This document shows, piece by piece, positions 18,333-26,215 of a stretch of DNA of 64,000 nt. Each line of letters starts with the position of its first letter. Within the stretch, counting starts at the first letter, position 1. A program made the translations under genes and the position numbers. The DNA comes from Sporosarcina sp. ACRSL (GTDB lineage Bacteria > Bacillota > Bacilli > Bacillales_A > Planococcaceae). The notes below the pieces were generated by a model. The model ran no database searches. It was not told the origin of the DNA and saw nothing but the letters and a program-made list of their open reading frames with translations. The stretch spans positions 1 to 64,000 of the forward strand of contig NZ_JAKRNT010000015.1 in the NCBI RefSeq assembly GCF_022346605.1, read 5' to 3'.

Positions 18333-19547
18333 TTAGCTAACGACAGCTTTCTGATGTTCATTCCAAAAGTTCAGCAACTTTTGTTTTCCTGTTTTTACTT
18401 CAGGATGGAACTGGATATAAGCATCGTTCCGTGTTTCTTCGATCGCTTTAATGGAGTCATTGAGTTTGGCTTCTTGCTTGCCGCCGTCTATGCTGTTGAC
18501 GATTGCGAGTCCAGCGGTGACACCTTGGCTGATCGCCACTTTGGCACCTTCGATTCCTGTAATGTTTCCTGCAACGTAGAGCCCTTCAAGCGGCGATTCC
18601 ATCCGTTCGTTATGAAGTGGTACATAACCGCCCAATTCTTCGATATGGTAGAACGGGCATCCGGCAACTGCCGCTAGCTCCGCTAATGGGTACAACCCGC
18701 CCGCGATACAAACGAAGTCCGCTGCAATTTTCTCTTCAGTGCCAGGTATAACTTCTCCTGCAGGACTAATTGTCGCGATTGTAACGCCTTCGACTTGGCT
18801 TTCGCCGTAGATTTCGACGACCGCTTTACGGAGCATAATCGGAATATCCCACATTTTCACACCGTTTTTCGGAAAGAATGTGATTCCCATCCTTTTCATA
18901 AAATCGTTTTTCATCAGCTTGCTTCCCATTTTCACGAAGGCGGATGGCGCCATATGGGACACGTGCAAGAGTGAATTCATGACATCTAATGGATTCCCGG
19001 ATTTTTCCGTAACAATATTCATTTTCGGTAACGTAATGGCTGCAATGTCGATGCCAGCCAGTTTCAATTCCATCGCGATAGCGGAAGATAACACGTTGAC
19101 GCCAACGATGACGCCTCGTTCGCCCGGCTTCACACGGTGGACGTTCGTCATGACTTGAGCGGCTCCGACGGACATGACGCCTGGAAGTGTCCAGCCTGGA
19201 ATCGGCAGTGGAGCTTCCGCAGCACCAGTTGCAAGCAATAAGTGGGATGTTGTATAGACTTCATCTTCCGTATAGACGTTCCATATATCATCCATTTTTT
19301 CAATGTTGGATACAGGAGTTTTCAATTTAATTTCCACACCTGCAGCCACCGCTTTATCGAAAAGGTTTTGTGATTCCTTGATCCCATTCCACCAATTGCC
19401 GTTCGTCTCTTCGTATAGCTGGCCTAATAATCTGCCACCCGGTTTCATGTATTCATCGATGACAAGGACGTTTAGTCCGTTTTCAGCAATGGTGATTGCT
19501 GCAGATAAGCCAGCAGGACCTGCTCCGATAATGATCACTTTACTCAT
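18333..19547 (-). CDS. FAD/NAD(P)-dependent oxidoreductase, alpha-type subunit of D-hydroxyproline dehydrogenase
   Basis: 404 residues. The FAD motif GAGPAGLSAA is near the start, a second nucleotide motif region follows around GVIVGVNVLSSAIAMEL, and a late YVAGNITGIEGAKVAISQG segment matches pyridine-nucleotide disulfide oxidoreductases. It is the flavin subunit type found in heteromeric hydroxyproline, opine and sarcosine oxidases. It overlaps the 2Fe-2S gene by 8 bases. With the two iron-sulfur proteins and the DAO-type protein at 22107 it should oxidise cis-4-hydroxy-D-proline to the pyrroline. Substrate assignment rests on context. Confidence 0.82.
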   Translation of the reverse strand: MSKVIIIGAGPAGLSAAITIAENGLNVLVIDEYMKPGGRLLGQLYEETNGNWWNGIKESQNLFDKAVAAGVEIKLKTPVSNIEKMDDIWNVYTEDEVYTTSHLLLATGAAEAPLPIPGWTLPGVMSVGAAQVMTNVHRVKPGERGVIVGVNVLSSAIAMELKLAGIDIAAITLPKMNIVTEKSGNPLDVMNSLLHVSHMAPSAFVKMGSKLMKNDFMKRMGITFFPKNGVKMWDIPIMLRKAVVEIYGESQVEGVTIATISPAGEVIPGTEEKIAADFVCIAGGLYPLAELAAVAGCPFYHIEELGGYVPLHNERMESPLEGLYVAGNITGIEGAKVAISQGVTAGLAIVNSIDGGKQEAKLNDSIKAIEETRNDAYIQFHPEVKTGKQKLLNFWNEHQKAVVS

Positions 19548-19878
19548 TATTTGCCCTCCAGTCGCGCACCGATGTCAATAGTTTTTCACCGCTTGTGACG
19601 TCCATGCCTTCTTGGATCGGTGTCAAACAAGCGCGAACCCCTTGTTTTCCATCCACTGTGACACGGCATTCAAAACAATGCCCGATATTACAGTAGATTC
19701 CTCTAGGTGTACCGGTTTCTTCATGGTTGCGGAGTGTGCGTATTCCGTTTGCAAGTAATGCCGCGGCAATCGGCTCATCTCGCAACGCTTTATATTTCTT
19801 ATTATCAAACGTGAAGGAAACTGTGTCTGTGTCATCTATTTGATCAAGAACAGGATGATGAATAATTCTTTTAGTCAT
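19540..19878 (-). CDS. (2Fe-2S)-binding protein, dehydrogenase subunit
   Basis: 112 residues of the Fer2_4 family (N-terminal domain of sarcosine/opine oxidase alpha). Cysteines in GIYCNIGHCFECRVTVDG and RACLTPIQEGM form the 2Fe-2S ligand set. The family usually passes electrons between flavin centres in heteromeric amine dehydrogenases. It is sandwiched between the BFD-like gene (8-base overlap) and the FAD subunit (8-base overlap), so the three are translated together. Confidence 0.88.
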   Translation of the reverse strand: MTKRIIHHPVLDQIDDTDTVSFTFDNKKYKALRDEPIAAALLANGIRTLRNHEETGTPRGIYCNIGHCFECRVTVDGKQGVRACLTPIQEGMDVTSGEKLLTSVRDWRANNE

Positions 19879-20146
19879 TGTTTACCACCTCTCCTAGCTT
19901 GCTGAAGCTGATCGGACGGATTGGTGGCTGATATTTCAAAGTGATTTCTGAGACATTTCTTTCAGTTGATGAAAGAGCAATGCTATCCACTGCATTCCGG
20001 CATGTTCTACCGCCGCAATAGCCCATTCCAGCCCGAGTACGGAGTTTCAATTCCCTTGGTGAACAGCTATATCTTTCAGCTGTTTTCACCAATTCCTCGT
20101 ATGTTACTTCTTCGCATCTACATATGACCATTTTATTTTCCGCCAT
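19871..20146 (-). CDS. BFD-like [2Fe-2S] protein, dehydrogenase subunit
   Basis: 91 residues with the bacterioferritin-associated-ferredoxin cysteine pattern: ICRCEEVTYEE, then RAGMGYCGGRTCRN. Such domains are fused to, or encoded beside, the flavin subunit in hydroxyproline and octopine oxidases. The ATG at 20146 is used because an in-frame GTG at 20155 falls inside AGGGGTGA, the ribosome-binding site. It is the first gene of a three-gene operon after a sigma-54 promoter. Confidence 0.88.
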   Translation of the reverse strand: MAENKMVICRCEEVTYEELVKTAERYSCSPRELKLRTRAGMGYCGGRTCRNAVDSIALSSTERNVSEITLKYQPPIRPISFSKLGEVVNND

Positions 20147-20193
20147 GTATATCACCCCTGCGTAAACTTATACTTTGTACATGTATAAATTTA

Positions 20194-20210
20194 TGCAAGA
20201 ACCGTGCCAA
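20194..20210 (-). promoter_or_regulatory. Sigma-54 promoter of the D-hydroxyproline dehydrogenase operon
   Basis: On the minus strand TGGCACG-N4-TTGCA, with GG and GC ten bases apart. It lies in the gap after the activator gene and about 48 bp before the first start codon. This is the closest match to consensus in the window. Confidence 0.88.
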
Positions 20211-20215
20211 CAGCA

Positions 20216-21946
20216 TTATTTAATCCCTAATCTATTCATTCGGTTATACAATGTGGCTCGTGTGATATTTAGATTTTTGGCGCATTCTAGTTTATTTCCA
20301 TTGACCTTGCTCAACTCTCTTAAGATGATGTCCTTTTCGTATTGTTGCAACTGCTCACTCAATGATAGGTTCTCATCTACCGTCAATTGGGCGTGTTGCA
20401 GGTCTGGAGTCGGACTGGAAGGATTTGATATCCGCTCCATTTCAATTGGTAAGTCCTCGAGTTTTATATTGCCATTATCTGAAAAAACAACTAATCGTTC
20501 AACAACATTCCTTAATTCGCGGATATTGCCGGGCCATGAGTGCCGCAGCAAGGATTGCATGACAGCTTGTGAAATACCATGGATTGGGCGGTTGTATTTC
20601 ACCGAGATTTCGTAAAGGAAGTAATGCGTCAATTCGATAATGTCCTCGGGACGTTCGCGGAGTGGCGGCACTTTGAAGTTGACGACATTCAAGCGGTAGT
20701 AAAGATCCTCTCGGAATTTCCCCTCTTTCACAAGCTCTTTCAAGTCACGGTTCGTCGCTGCCACAACGCGGAAATCTGCTTCGATTTCTTTCGTTCCACC
20801 GACGGGGTAGAATTTCTTTTCCTGTAATAAACGCAAGATTTTCACCTGCATCTCGAGTGGCATTTCGCCGATTTCGTCAAGGAATAGCGTACCTCCTCTT
20901 GCCAATTCGACTTTCCCTTTCTTCCCTTTTTGATCGGCTCCTGAAAATGCGCCTTTTTCGTAACCGAAAATCTCACTTTCGAATAAACCACTCGGAATTG
21001 CTCCACAGTTAATCGCAACAAATGGGGCATTTGGCTTTTCACGCAAATGATGAATTGCTTTTGCGAAAAGCTCTTTCCCTACACCGCTTTCCCCGTAAAT
21101 TAAAACGCTAACATTAGTTGTTGCTGCTTTCTCTGCGATGGACATCGTCTCCTTCAGTGCAGGGCTGTTGCCTTTGATATAGCTGAACGGGTTGACAGTC
21201 GGCAATGATTTACGGACTTCCTCCTCTAACGAGAACAATTTTTCTGAAGTCATAAACAGTTCATTATTCAACCGGATTTGGCTTGTAATATCCGTTTCAG
21301 AGACGACGGCGCCGATGATCTCATCATTGTAGTAGACGGGGTTTGAATTGATCATGACGGCAAGGTCATTCCGTGCATGGTGCTGCCTATGATAGACGGA
21401 CGAGCCACTTTTTAATGTATTTAGAATCTCCAACTGGTCGGAATTGAAAAAATCGGTGATAGGCTTCCCGATGATATCTTTCGCTTTGATGGAGAATATC
21501 TTTTCAGCTCCTTTTGTCCAATACACCACGTTTGTATCGCGGTCAATGACAGTGCAAGATTCATCAATTGTTTGAAGGATCGTATCCAGATAGGCTTGCA
21601 TCTGTTGATATTCATTCAAAAGCTTCTTGGAAAGGATTTCTGTATTGACGAAACCTGCATAGATACCTTTGTCATCTGTCAGTAACACATGATTATCGTG
21701 CGTGAGTGTCGAAACGATGTGTTCAATTGGACTGGTGATGGGATAAACAGGACAAGGATCATAGAATAGCTCACTTGTCGTTTCGGATAACTGCACATAT
21801 TGGACTGTGTGATTGTCTTGGAGAAATATTTTTGTTGGTGTTTCCTGCATGATTTTTTCTTTTAATGAAGCCTGATCAATTTGTGCATCCATGATGTAGA
21901 AATCCGTGTCCATTACTTTTTCGAGTAGATGTTGTGTACTGTTCAT
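20216..21946 (-). CDS. Sigma-54-dependent enhancer-binding activator (PAS-AAA+-Fis)
   Basis: 576 residues. Residues 1-110 are an unassigned sensor region, a PAS domain spans about 115-235, and the AAA+ domain about 255-490 has Walker A GESGVGKELF, the sigma-54 contact loop GAFSGA (Ser in place of Thr) and Walker B TLFLDEIGEMP. A Fis-type helix-turn-helix ends the protein (NKLECAKNLNITRATLYNR). RocR-like in design. It sits between the two divergent hydroxyproline operons, both with sigma-54 promoters, so it is almost surely their activator. The ATG follows GGGGTGG. The ligand is presumably hydroxyproline or its imine, which is inference. Confidence 0.93.
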   Translation of the reverse strand: MNSTQHLLEKVMDTDFYIMDAQIDQASLKEKIMQETPTKIFLQDNHTVQYVQLSETTSELFYDPCPVYPITSPIEHIVSTLTHDNHVLLTDDKGIYAGFVNTEILSKKLLNEYQQMQAYLDTILQTIDESCTVIDRDTNVVYWTKGAEKIFSIKAKDIIGKPITDFFNSDQLEILNTLKSGSSVYHRQHHARNDLAVMINSNPVYYNDEIIGAVVSETDITSQIRLNNELFMTSEKLFSLEEEVRKSLPTVNPFSYIKGNSPALKETMSIAEKAATTNVSVLIYGESGVGKELFAKAIHHLREKPNAPFVAINCGAIPSGLFESEIFGYEKGAFSGADQKGKKGKVELARGGTLFLDEIGEMPLEMQVKILRLLQEKKFYPVGGTKEIEADFRVVAATNRDLKELVKEGKFREDLYYRLNVVNFKVPPLRERPEDIIELTHYFLYEISVKYNRPIHGISQAVMQSLLRHSWPGNIRELRNVVERLVVFSDNGNIKLEDLPIEMERISNPSSPTPDLQHAQLTVDENLSLSEQLQQYEKDIILRELSKVNGNKLECAKNLNITRATLYNRMNRLGIK

Positions 21947-22051
21947 TTATTTAGCCACCCCATTGTCTAAAAAATTGTGTTTGTCTAACTATTTTTACAT
22001 TAATAGATTGAAAATTCAATAGAGGAATATAATTAATGGTTTGTAAGTTGT

Positions 22052-22068
22052 TGGCATGTTAATTGCAT
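22052..22068 (+). promoter_or_regulatory. Sigma-54 promoter of the hydroxyproline catabolic operon
   Basis: TGGCATG-N4-TTGCA, with exactly ten bases between GG and GC. Upstream, TTGTCTAA occurs twice (near 21964 and 21980) and could be an activator site. Confidence 0.85.
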
Positions 22069-22106
22069 TAGATTTAAATGAACATACAAATGAGAGGAGG
22101 GTTTTT

Positions 22107-23288
22107 TTGAATAGCATTCAACATCGGGATGTTGTTGTTATCGGTGGAGGCATTATCGGTGCAGCAATAGCCTATTACGGATCGAAAGCCAGTTTAGATA
22201 TAACCGTTCTTGAAAAGAACGAATTAGCGAGCGGCACATCCTCAAGATGCGACGGAAATATCCTCGCCATTGATAAAGATCCCGGCTTTGATAGTCAGAT
22301 GTCATTAAAAAGCCAGCAACTGGTCCATGAGTTAAGCAAGGATTTGGAAGTTTCCTTTGAGTACCGCAACCCTGGCAGTATCCTTGTTTGCGAAAATGAT
22401 GCTGAAATGGAAGCGGCACATCAATGGGTGAGCCGTCAGCAAGCAGTCGGTCTTGATTTCAAGATGCTGGATCGCGCCGATCTTCGTAATGAGTCAAAGT
22501 ACTTTGCAGATGATTTATACGGAGGCCTGGAGTGTAAAACGGATTCGACAGTCAATCCATACATGTTGACATATTCCTTATTTCACAGTGCTGAAAAACA
22601 GGGAGCTAAAATTCATACTCATACAGAAGTGAAAAATACGACAAGAGATGCTTCAGGCAAATTCATCATTGAAACGAACAACGGAACCTATTCCGCTAAC
22701 AAAGTAGTCAATGCCGGCGGCGTATGGGCCCCGAGAATCGGCGAAATGTTAGGGCTCGACATTCCGATATTCCCGAGAAAAGGGCAATTGATCGTCGCTT
22801 CAAGACAACAACCTGTAGGACTTCGGAAGGTAATGGAGTTCGGTTACCTCATCTCCAAATTTGGCGGGCAGCGTACAGTGGATCCGATGACAGAAAAATA
22901 TGGCGTTGCGCTCGTTTTTGAACCAACGGAGTCGCAGAACTTCCTTATTGGAAGTAGCCGTCAATTCGCGGGCTTCGATACAAAAGTTGATCATGAAGTC
23001 ATCAAGTATATTGCGAGAAGGGCTGTCCGATTCTATCCGAAAATAGCAGATATGACAGTGATTCGTACGTATGCCGGATTACGTCCTTGGACGGAAGATC
23101 ATCTACCGATCATTTCACGTGTCGACCATATTCCTGGTTACTATATCGCGGCAGGCCATGAAGGTGACGGTATCAGTTTGGCAGCGGTGACCGGAAAATT
23201 GGTGGAAGAGATGCTTGCGGATAAGGAAACATGTATCCCAATTGAACCATTACGATTAGAACGATTCAAACAGGCGGTGACAATTTAA
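22107..23288 (+). CDS. FAD-dependent DAO-family oxidoreductase, catalytic subunit of D-hydroxyproline dehydrogenase
   Basis: 393 residues. The dinucleotide motif VVVIGGGIIGAAIAYYG is near the N-terminus, and RPWTEDHLPIISR and AAGHEGDGISLAAVTGKLV near the end are typical of D-amino-acid oxidase and sarcosine/glycine oxidase relatives. It should carry the amine-oxidising flavin. An earlier in-frame ATG at 22056 lies within the sigma-54 promoter and cannot be transcribed. The TTG at 22107, six bases after GAGGAGG, is the true start. Its end overlaps the epimerase start by one base. Confidence 0.88.
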   Translation: MNSIQHRDVVVIGGGIIGAAIAYYGSKASLDITVLEKNELASGTSSRCDGNILAIDKDPGFDSQMSLKSQQLVHELSKDLEVSFEYRNPGSILVCENDAEMEAAHQWVSRQQAVGLDFKMLDRADLRNESKYFADDLYGGLECKTDSTVNPYMLTYSLFHSAEKQGAKIHTHTEVKNTTRDASGKFIIETNNGTYSANKVVNAGGVWAPRIGEMLGLDIPIFPRKGQLIVASRQQPVGLRKVMEFGYLISKFGGQRTVDPMTEKYGVALVFEPTESQNFLIGSSRQFAGFDTKVDHEVIKYIARRAVRFYPKIADMTVIRTYAGLRPWTEDHLPIISRVDHIPGYYIAAGHEGDGISLAAVTGKLVEEMLADKETCIPIEPLRLERFKQAVTI

Positions 23289-24307
23289 TGAAGTATCAAC
23301 GAGTGTTTACAACAATCGATACACATACGGGCGGGAATCCGACAAGGACCCTCATCAGTGGCTTACCGCCATTGAAAGGGAATACGATGTCTGAAAAAAT
23401 GTTGTATATGGAAGAGCATTATGATTGGATTCGGAAGTTCTTAATGAATGAACCAAGGGGCCACGGAGTCATGTCAGGCGCGTTAATGACAGATCCTTGC
23501 CATCCTGATGCCGATGTCGGTGTTATTTATATTGAAACAGGCGGCTACTTGCCAATGTGTGGCCACGATACGATCGGATTTTGTACCGCATTAATCGAGG
23601 CGGGATTAATTGAAGTAAAAGAACCTGTAACGAATATCAAAGTCGATACACCAGCTGGCCTTATTAATGTAGACGTCCAAGTCGTCGATGGAATAGCGAA
23701 AGAAGTGACGTTCGTCAACGTGCCATCCTTCTTGTTGAAATCAATTGAAATCGATGTTGAAGGTATTGGTCATGTAGAATGTGATATCGCTTACGGCGGT
23801 AACTTCTATGGGATTATCGACGCTCGCAAATTAGGCATTCCGCTAGTGGAAAACAACGCGACGAACATTATTAATATTGGGATTGACATCCGGAATGCGA
23901 TCAACGCGACTGAAAAAATTGTCCATCCGGAATACCCATTCATCAATGGGTTAACGCATATCGAGTTTTACACTGATCCTACTCATCCGGATGCAGACTT
24001 GAAAAATACGGTCATCGTACCGCCGGGTGGAATTGACCGCTCACCATGTGGGACAGGTACTTCAGCTAAGCTTGCAACATTGTACAAGAGAAAAGAGCTT
24101 GGTCTCGATGAACTCTTCGTCTATGAAAGTATTGTAGGTACGCTGTTCAAAGCGCGTGTCCTAGAAGAAACAAAAGTAAAAGACTTGGATGCAGTCATTC
24201 CAGAAGTAACGGGTTCTGCATGGGTCATGGGGATGCATCGCTTCTTCTACAACGAAGAAGATCCATTGCGTGAAGGGTATCTGCTCATTCCACCAATGGA
24301 CCACTAA
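23288..24307 (+). CDS. 4-hydroxyproline 2-epimerase (proline racemase family)
   Basis: 339 residues. Both catalytic cysteines are present: Cys91 in PMCGHDTIGF and Cys254 in DRSPCGTGTSA. This enzyme class inverts C2 of trans-4-hydroxy-L-proline to cis-4-hydroxy-D-proline; a proline racemase activity cannot be excluded from sequence alone, but every neighbour argues for hydroxyproline. It begins at the last base of the preceding dehydrogenase gene, in the same operon. Confidence 0.9.
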   Translation: MKYQRVFTTIDTHTGGNPTRTLISGLPPLKGNTMSEKMLYMEEHYDWIRKFLMNEPRGHGVMSGALMTDPCHPDADVGVIYIETGGYLPMCGHDTIGFCTALIEAGLIEVKEPVTNIKVDTPAGLINVDVQVVDGIAKEVTFVNVPSFLLKSIEIDVEGIGHVECDIAYGGNFYGIIDARKLGIPLVENNATNIINIGIDIRNAINATEKIVHPEYPFINGLTHIEFYTDPTHPDADLKNTVIVPPGGIDRSPCGTGTSAKLATLYKRKELGLDELFVYESIVGTLFKARVLEETKVKDLDAVIPEVTGSAWVMGMHRFFYNEEDPLREGYLLIPPMDH

Positions 24308-24336
24308 ACTGCTGTATTCGAAAGGAGGTAGTCTAC

Positions 24337-25251
24337 ATGAACTATGAAAAGATGTATTTTACGATCGACACACATGTCGTTGGAGAAGCGTTCCGTATCG
24401 TCATCCAGTCCCCAATCACTTTTATTGGGGCTAATGTCAACACCAATCATATGGAGTTAGCAAATAACTTCGAGACTGAGAAGAATCTGTTGTTGAATGA
24501 ACCACGGGGACATCGAGGCATGAACGGTTGTATCGTCACGTCATCCCTTACGGCGGATTTTCAATTGATATTCTTTAATCATGAAGGAAGTAACAATTTC
24601 AAGTATGAAGGGTTGCTAGCGACTGTCACGGCACTCATTGAGACAGGGAACTTGAAGAGAACTGCAGATGATTCTTATAAAGTGGAAACGGTACACGGCA
24701 TCTACACAGTGCAAGCCAAGGTTGACAATCAGGAAGTGACCGCCGTTGAATTGGTGAGCGGTGTCTTTACGGTGACCGAATCCGAAGTCGATGCAGCGGC
24801 GGTTTCCGTTGATAACACCCGGAACTACCTGATCTACAATTTGCCTGAGTCCATTGAGGGAATTGAACTGGAGCATTTAGCGGCGGTAAACAATTGGGGG
24901 ATCGCTAAAACTAGGGAGCTTGCAAAAGCGAATATCGCCTTTGACGGTGTAATCCTCGTTGAACAACTAAAAGACTCGAATCATGTCCGCTCCGTCACAT
25001 TTGAAAAAGATGGCTATATTCTTCGGTCTCCGGGCGTGGATAGCAGTTTTGCACTTATGACGCTTCTTAATACAAAGGAGTCTACAACTGTCCTTGAAAA
25101 TGAAAGTATTTTTGGTAGTTCATTAACAGTACATTCACAATCGGGGGATGAAAACCGATTTTCTATTCAAGCAGTACCATTCGTAACCGGGTCCCATGAA
25201 TTCATCTTTGATCCGGAAGATCCATTGGAAAACGGTTTCCTTTTGGCATAA
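24337..25251 (+). CDS. Proline-racemase-like protein lacking both catalytic cysteines
   Basis: 304 residues, collinear with the epimerase just upstream (FTIDTH start, LLNEPRGHRGMNG, TALIETG, DPEDPLENGFLL). At the first cysteine position it has Lys89 and the adjacent histidine is Glu91. At the second, RSPCGTG has become RSPGVDSS with Gly233. Neither epimerase nor the known dehydratase variant, which keeps one cysteine, should work. It may be a regulatory partner, a binding protein or an enzyme with new chemistry. It is an intact ORF with a strong AAAGGAGG ribosome-binding site. Confidence 0.85.
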   Translation: MNYEKMYFTIDTHVVGEAFRIVIQSPITFIGANVNTNHMELANNFETEKNLLLNEPRGHRGMNGCIVTSSLTADFQLIFFNHEGSNNFKYEGLLATVTALIETGNLKRTADDSYKVETVHGIYTVQAKVDNQEVTAVELVSGVFTVTESEVDAAAVSVDNTRNYLIYNLPESIEGIELEHLAAVNNWGIAKTRELAKANIAFDGVILVEQLKDSNHVRSVTFEKDGYILRSPGVDSSFALMTLLNTKESTTVLENESIFGSSLTVHSQSGDENRFSIQAVPFVTGSHEFIFDPEDPLENGFLLA

Positions 25252-25304
25252 GAATCGGCTTGTCCGTATGGAAAATATCATAAGTATACTTGGAGGAATT
25301 ATAG

Positions 25305-26210
25305 ATGGTTAAATTAGAAGGCGTATTTCCAGTACTAGTAACCCCGATGTTGAATCAACAGGAAATCGACTGGGACGGGTTCCGCAACAACATCGAACAT
25401 TTTGTCACGGAAGGCGTTGCAGGCATCGCAATTAACGGTAGTACGGGCGAATTCGTAAGTTTGACAAAAGAAGAGCGATTTAAAGCGGTTGAAGTTGCAG
25501 TTGAACAAGTGAACGGACGTATTCCGTTGCTTGTTGGTACAGCAGCTGAAACGACTGCAGATGCAATCGAATATACACAACAAGCAGAGAAGGCAGGCGC
25601 AGACGCAGCGCTCTTGATCAATTCATACTATGCACATCCGAAAGAGGATGAAATCTATGCGCACTTCAAAGCGGTTGCAGAATCGGTCAAATTCCCGATC
25701 ATGATCTACAACAATCCATTCACAACCGGCGTTGACATTAGCACGGAAACAATTTTACGCGTAGGACGCGATGTCGAGAACATTACGCACATCAAAGAAT
25801 CAAGTGGTGGCATTGGTAAGGCGCGAGACATCGCACGTCAAGGCGAAGGCTTTATTGAAGTGTTTTGTGGTTCCGAGGATCTTGCGATTGAATCATTCTT
25901 AGTGGGCGCAACGGGCTGGATCTCCGTATCCGGTAATATCGTGCCGGGTCTAGTGACTGAGATGTACAACCATATACAAGCAGGCGAATTGGACGAAGCT
26001 TGGAAACTATACGACAAATTGCTCCCGCTTTGCGAATACCTTGAAGGATCGGGCAAATATGTTCAAATTACAAAACGTGCAATGGAATTGAAAGGATTGG
26101 CGGGTGGTCCTTGCCGTCTACCAAGACTCCCATTGAATGCAGAAGAGGATGCAAAATTGAAAGAATTGATGGCAGATTTAGGCGTGCTTAAAATCCAAGA
26201 AGTGGGGTGA
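25305..26210 (+). CDS. DapA-family 1-pyrroline-4-hydroxy-2-carboxylate deaminase
   Basis: 301 residues of the dihydrodipicolinate synthase/N-acetylneuraminate lyase family. NGSTGEFVSLTKEER is the conserved Thr-containing loop, YNNPFTTGVD carries the tyrosine, and the Schiff-base lysine is in HIKESSGG. In hydroxyproline clusters such proteins convert 1-pyrroline-4-hydroxy-2-carboxylate to 2-oxoglutarate semialdehyde and ammonia. That specificity is assigned from the operon. GGAGGAATT precedes the ATG. The aldehyde dehydrogenase starts six bases after its stop. Confidence 0.88.
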   Translation: MVKLEGVFPVLVTPMLNQQEIDWDGFRNNIEHFVTEGVAGIAINGSTGEFVSLTKEERFKAVEVAVEQVNGRIPLLVGTAAETTADAIEYTQQAEKAGADAALLINSYYAHPKEDEIYAHFKAVAESVKFPIMIYNNPFTTGVDISTETILRVGRDVENITHIKESSGGIGKARDIARQGEGFIEVFCGSEDLAIESFLVGATGWISVSGNIVPGLVTEMYNHIQAGELDEAWKLYDKLLPLCEYLEGSGKYVQITKRAMELKGLAGGPCRLPRLPLNAEEDAKLKELMADLGVLKIQEVG

Positions 26211-26215
26211 ATCTC

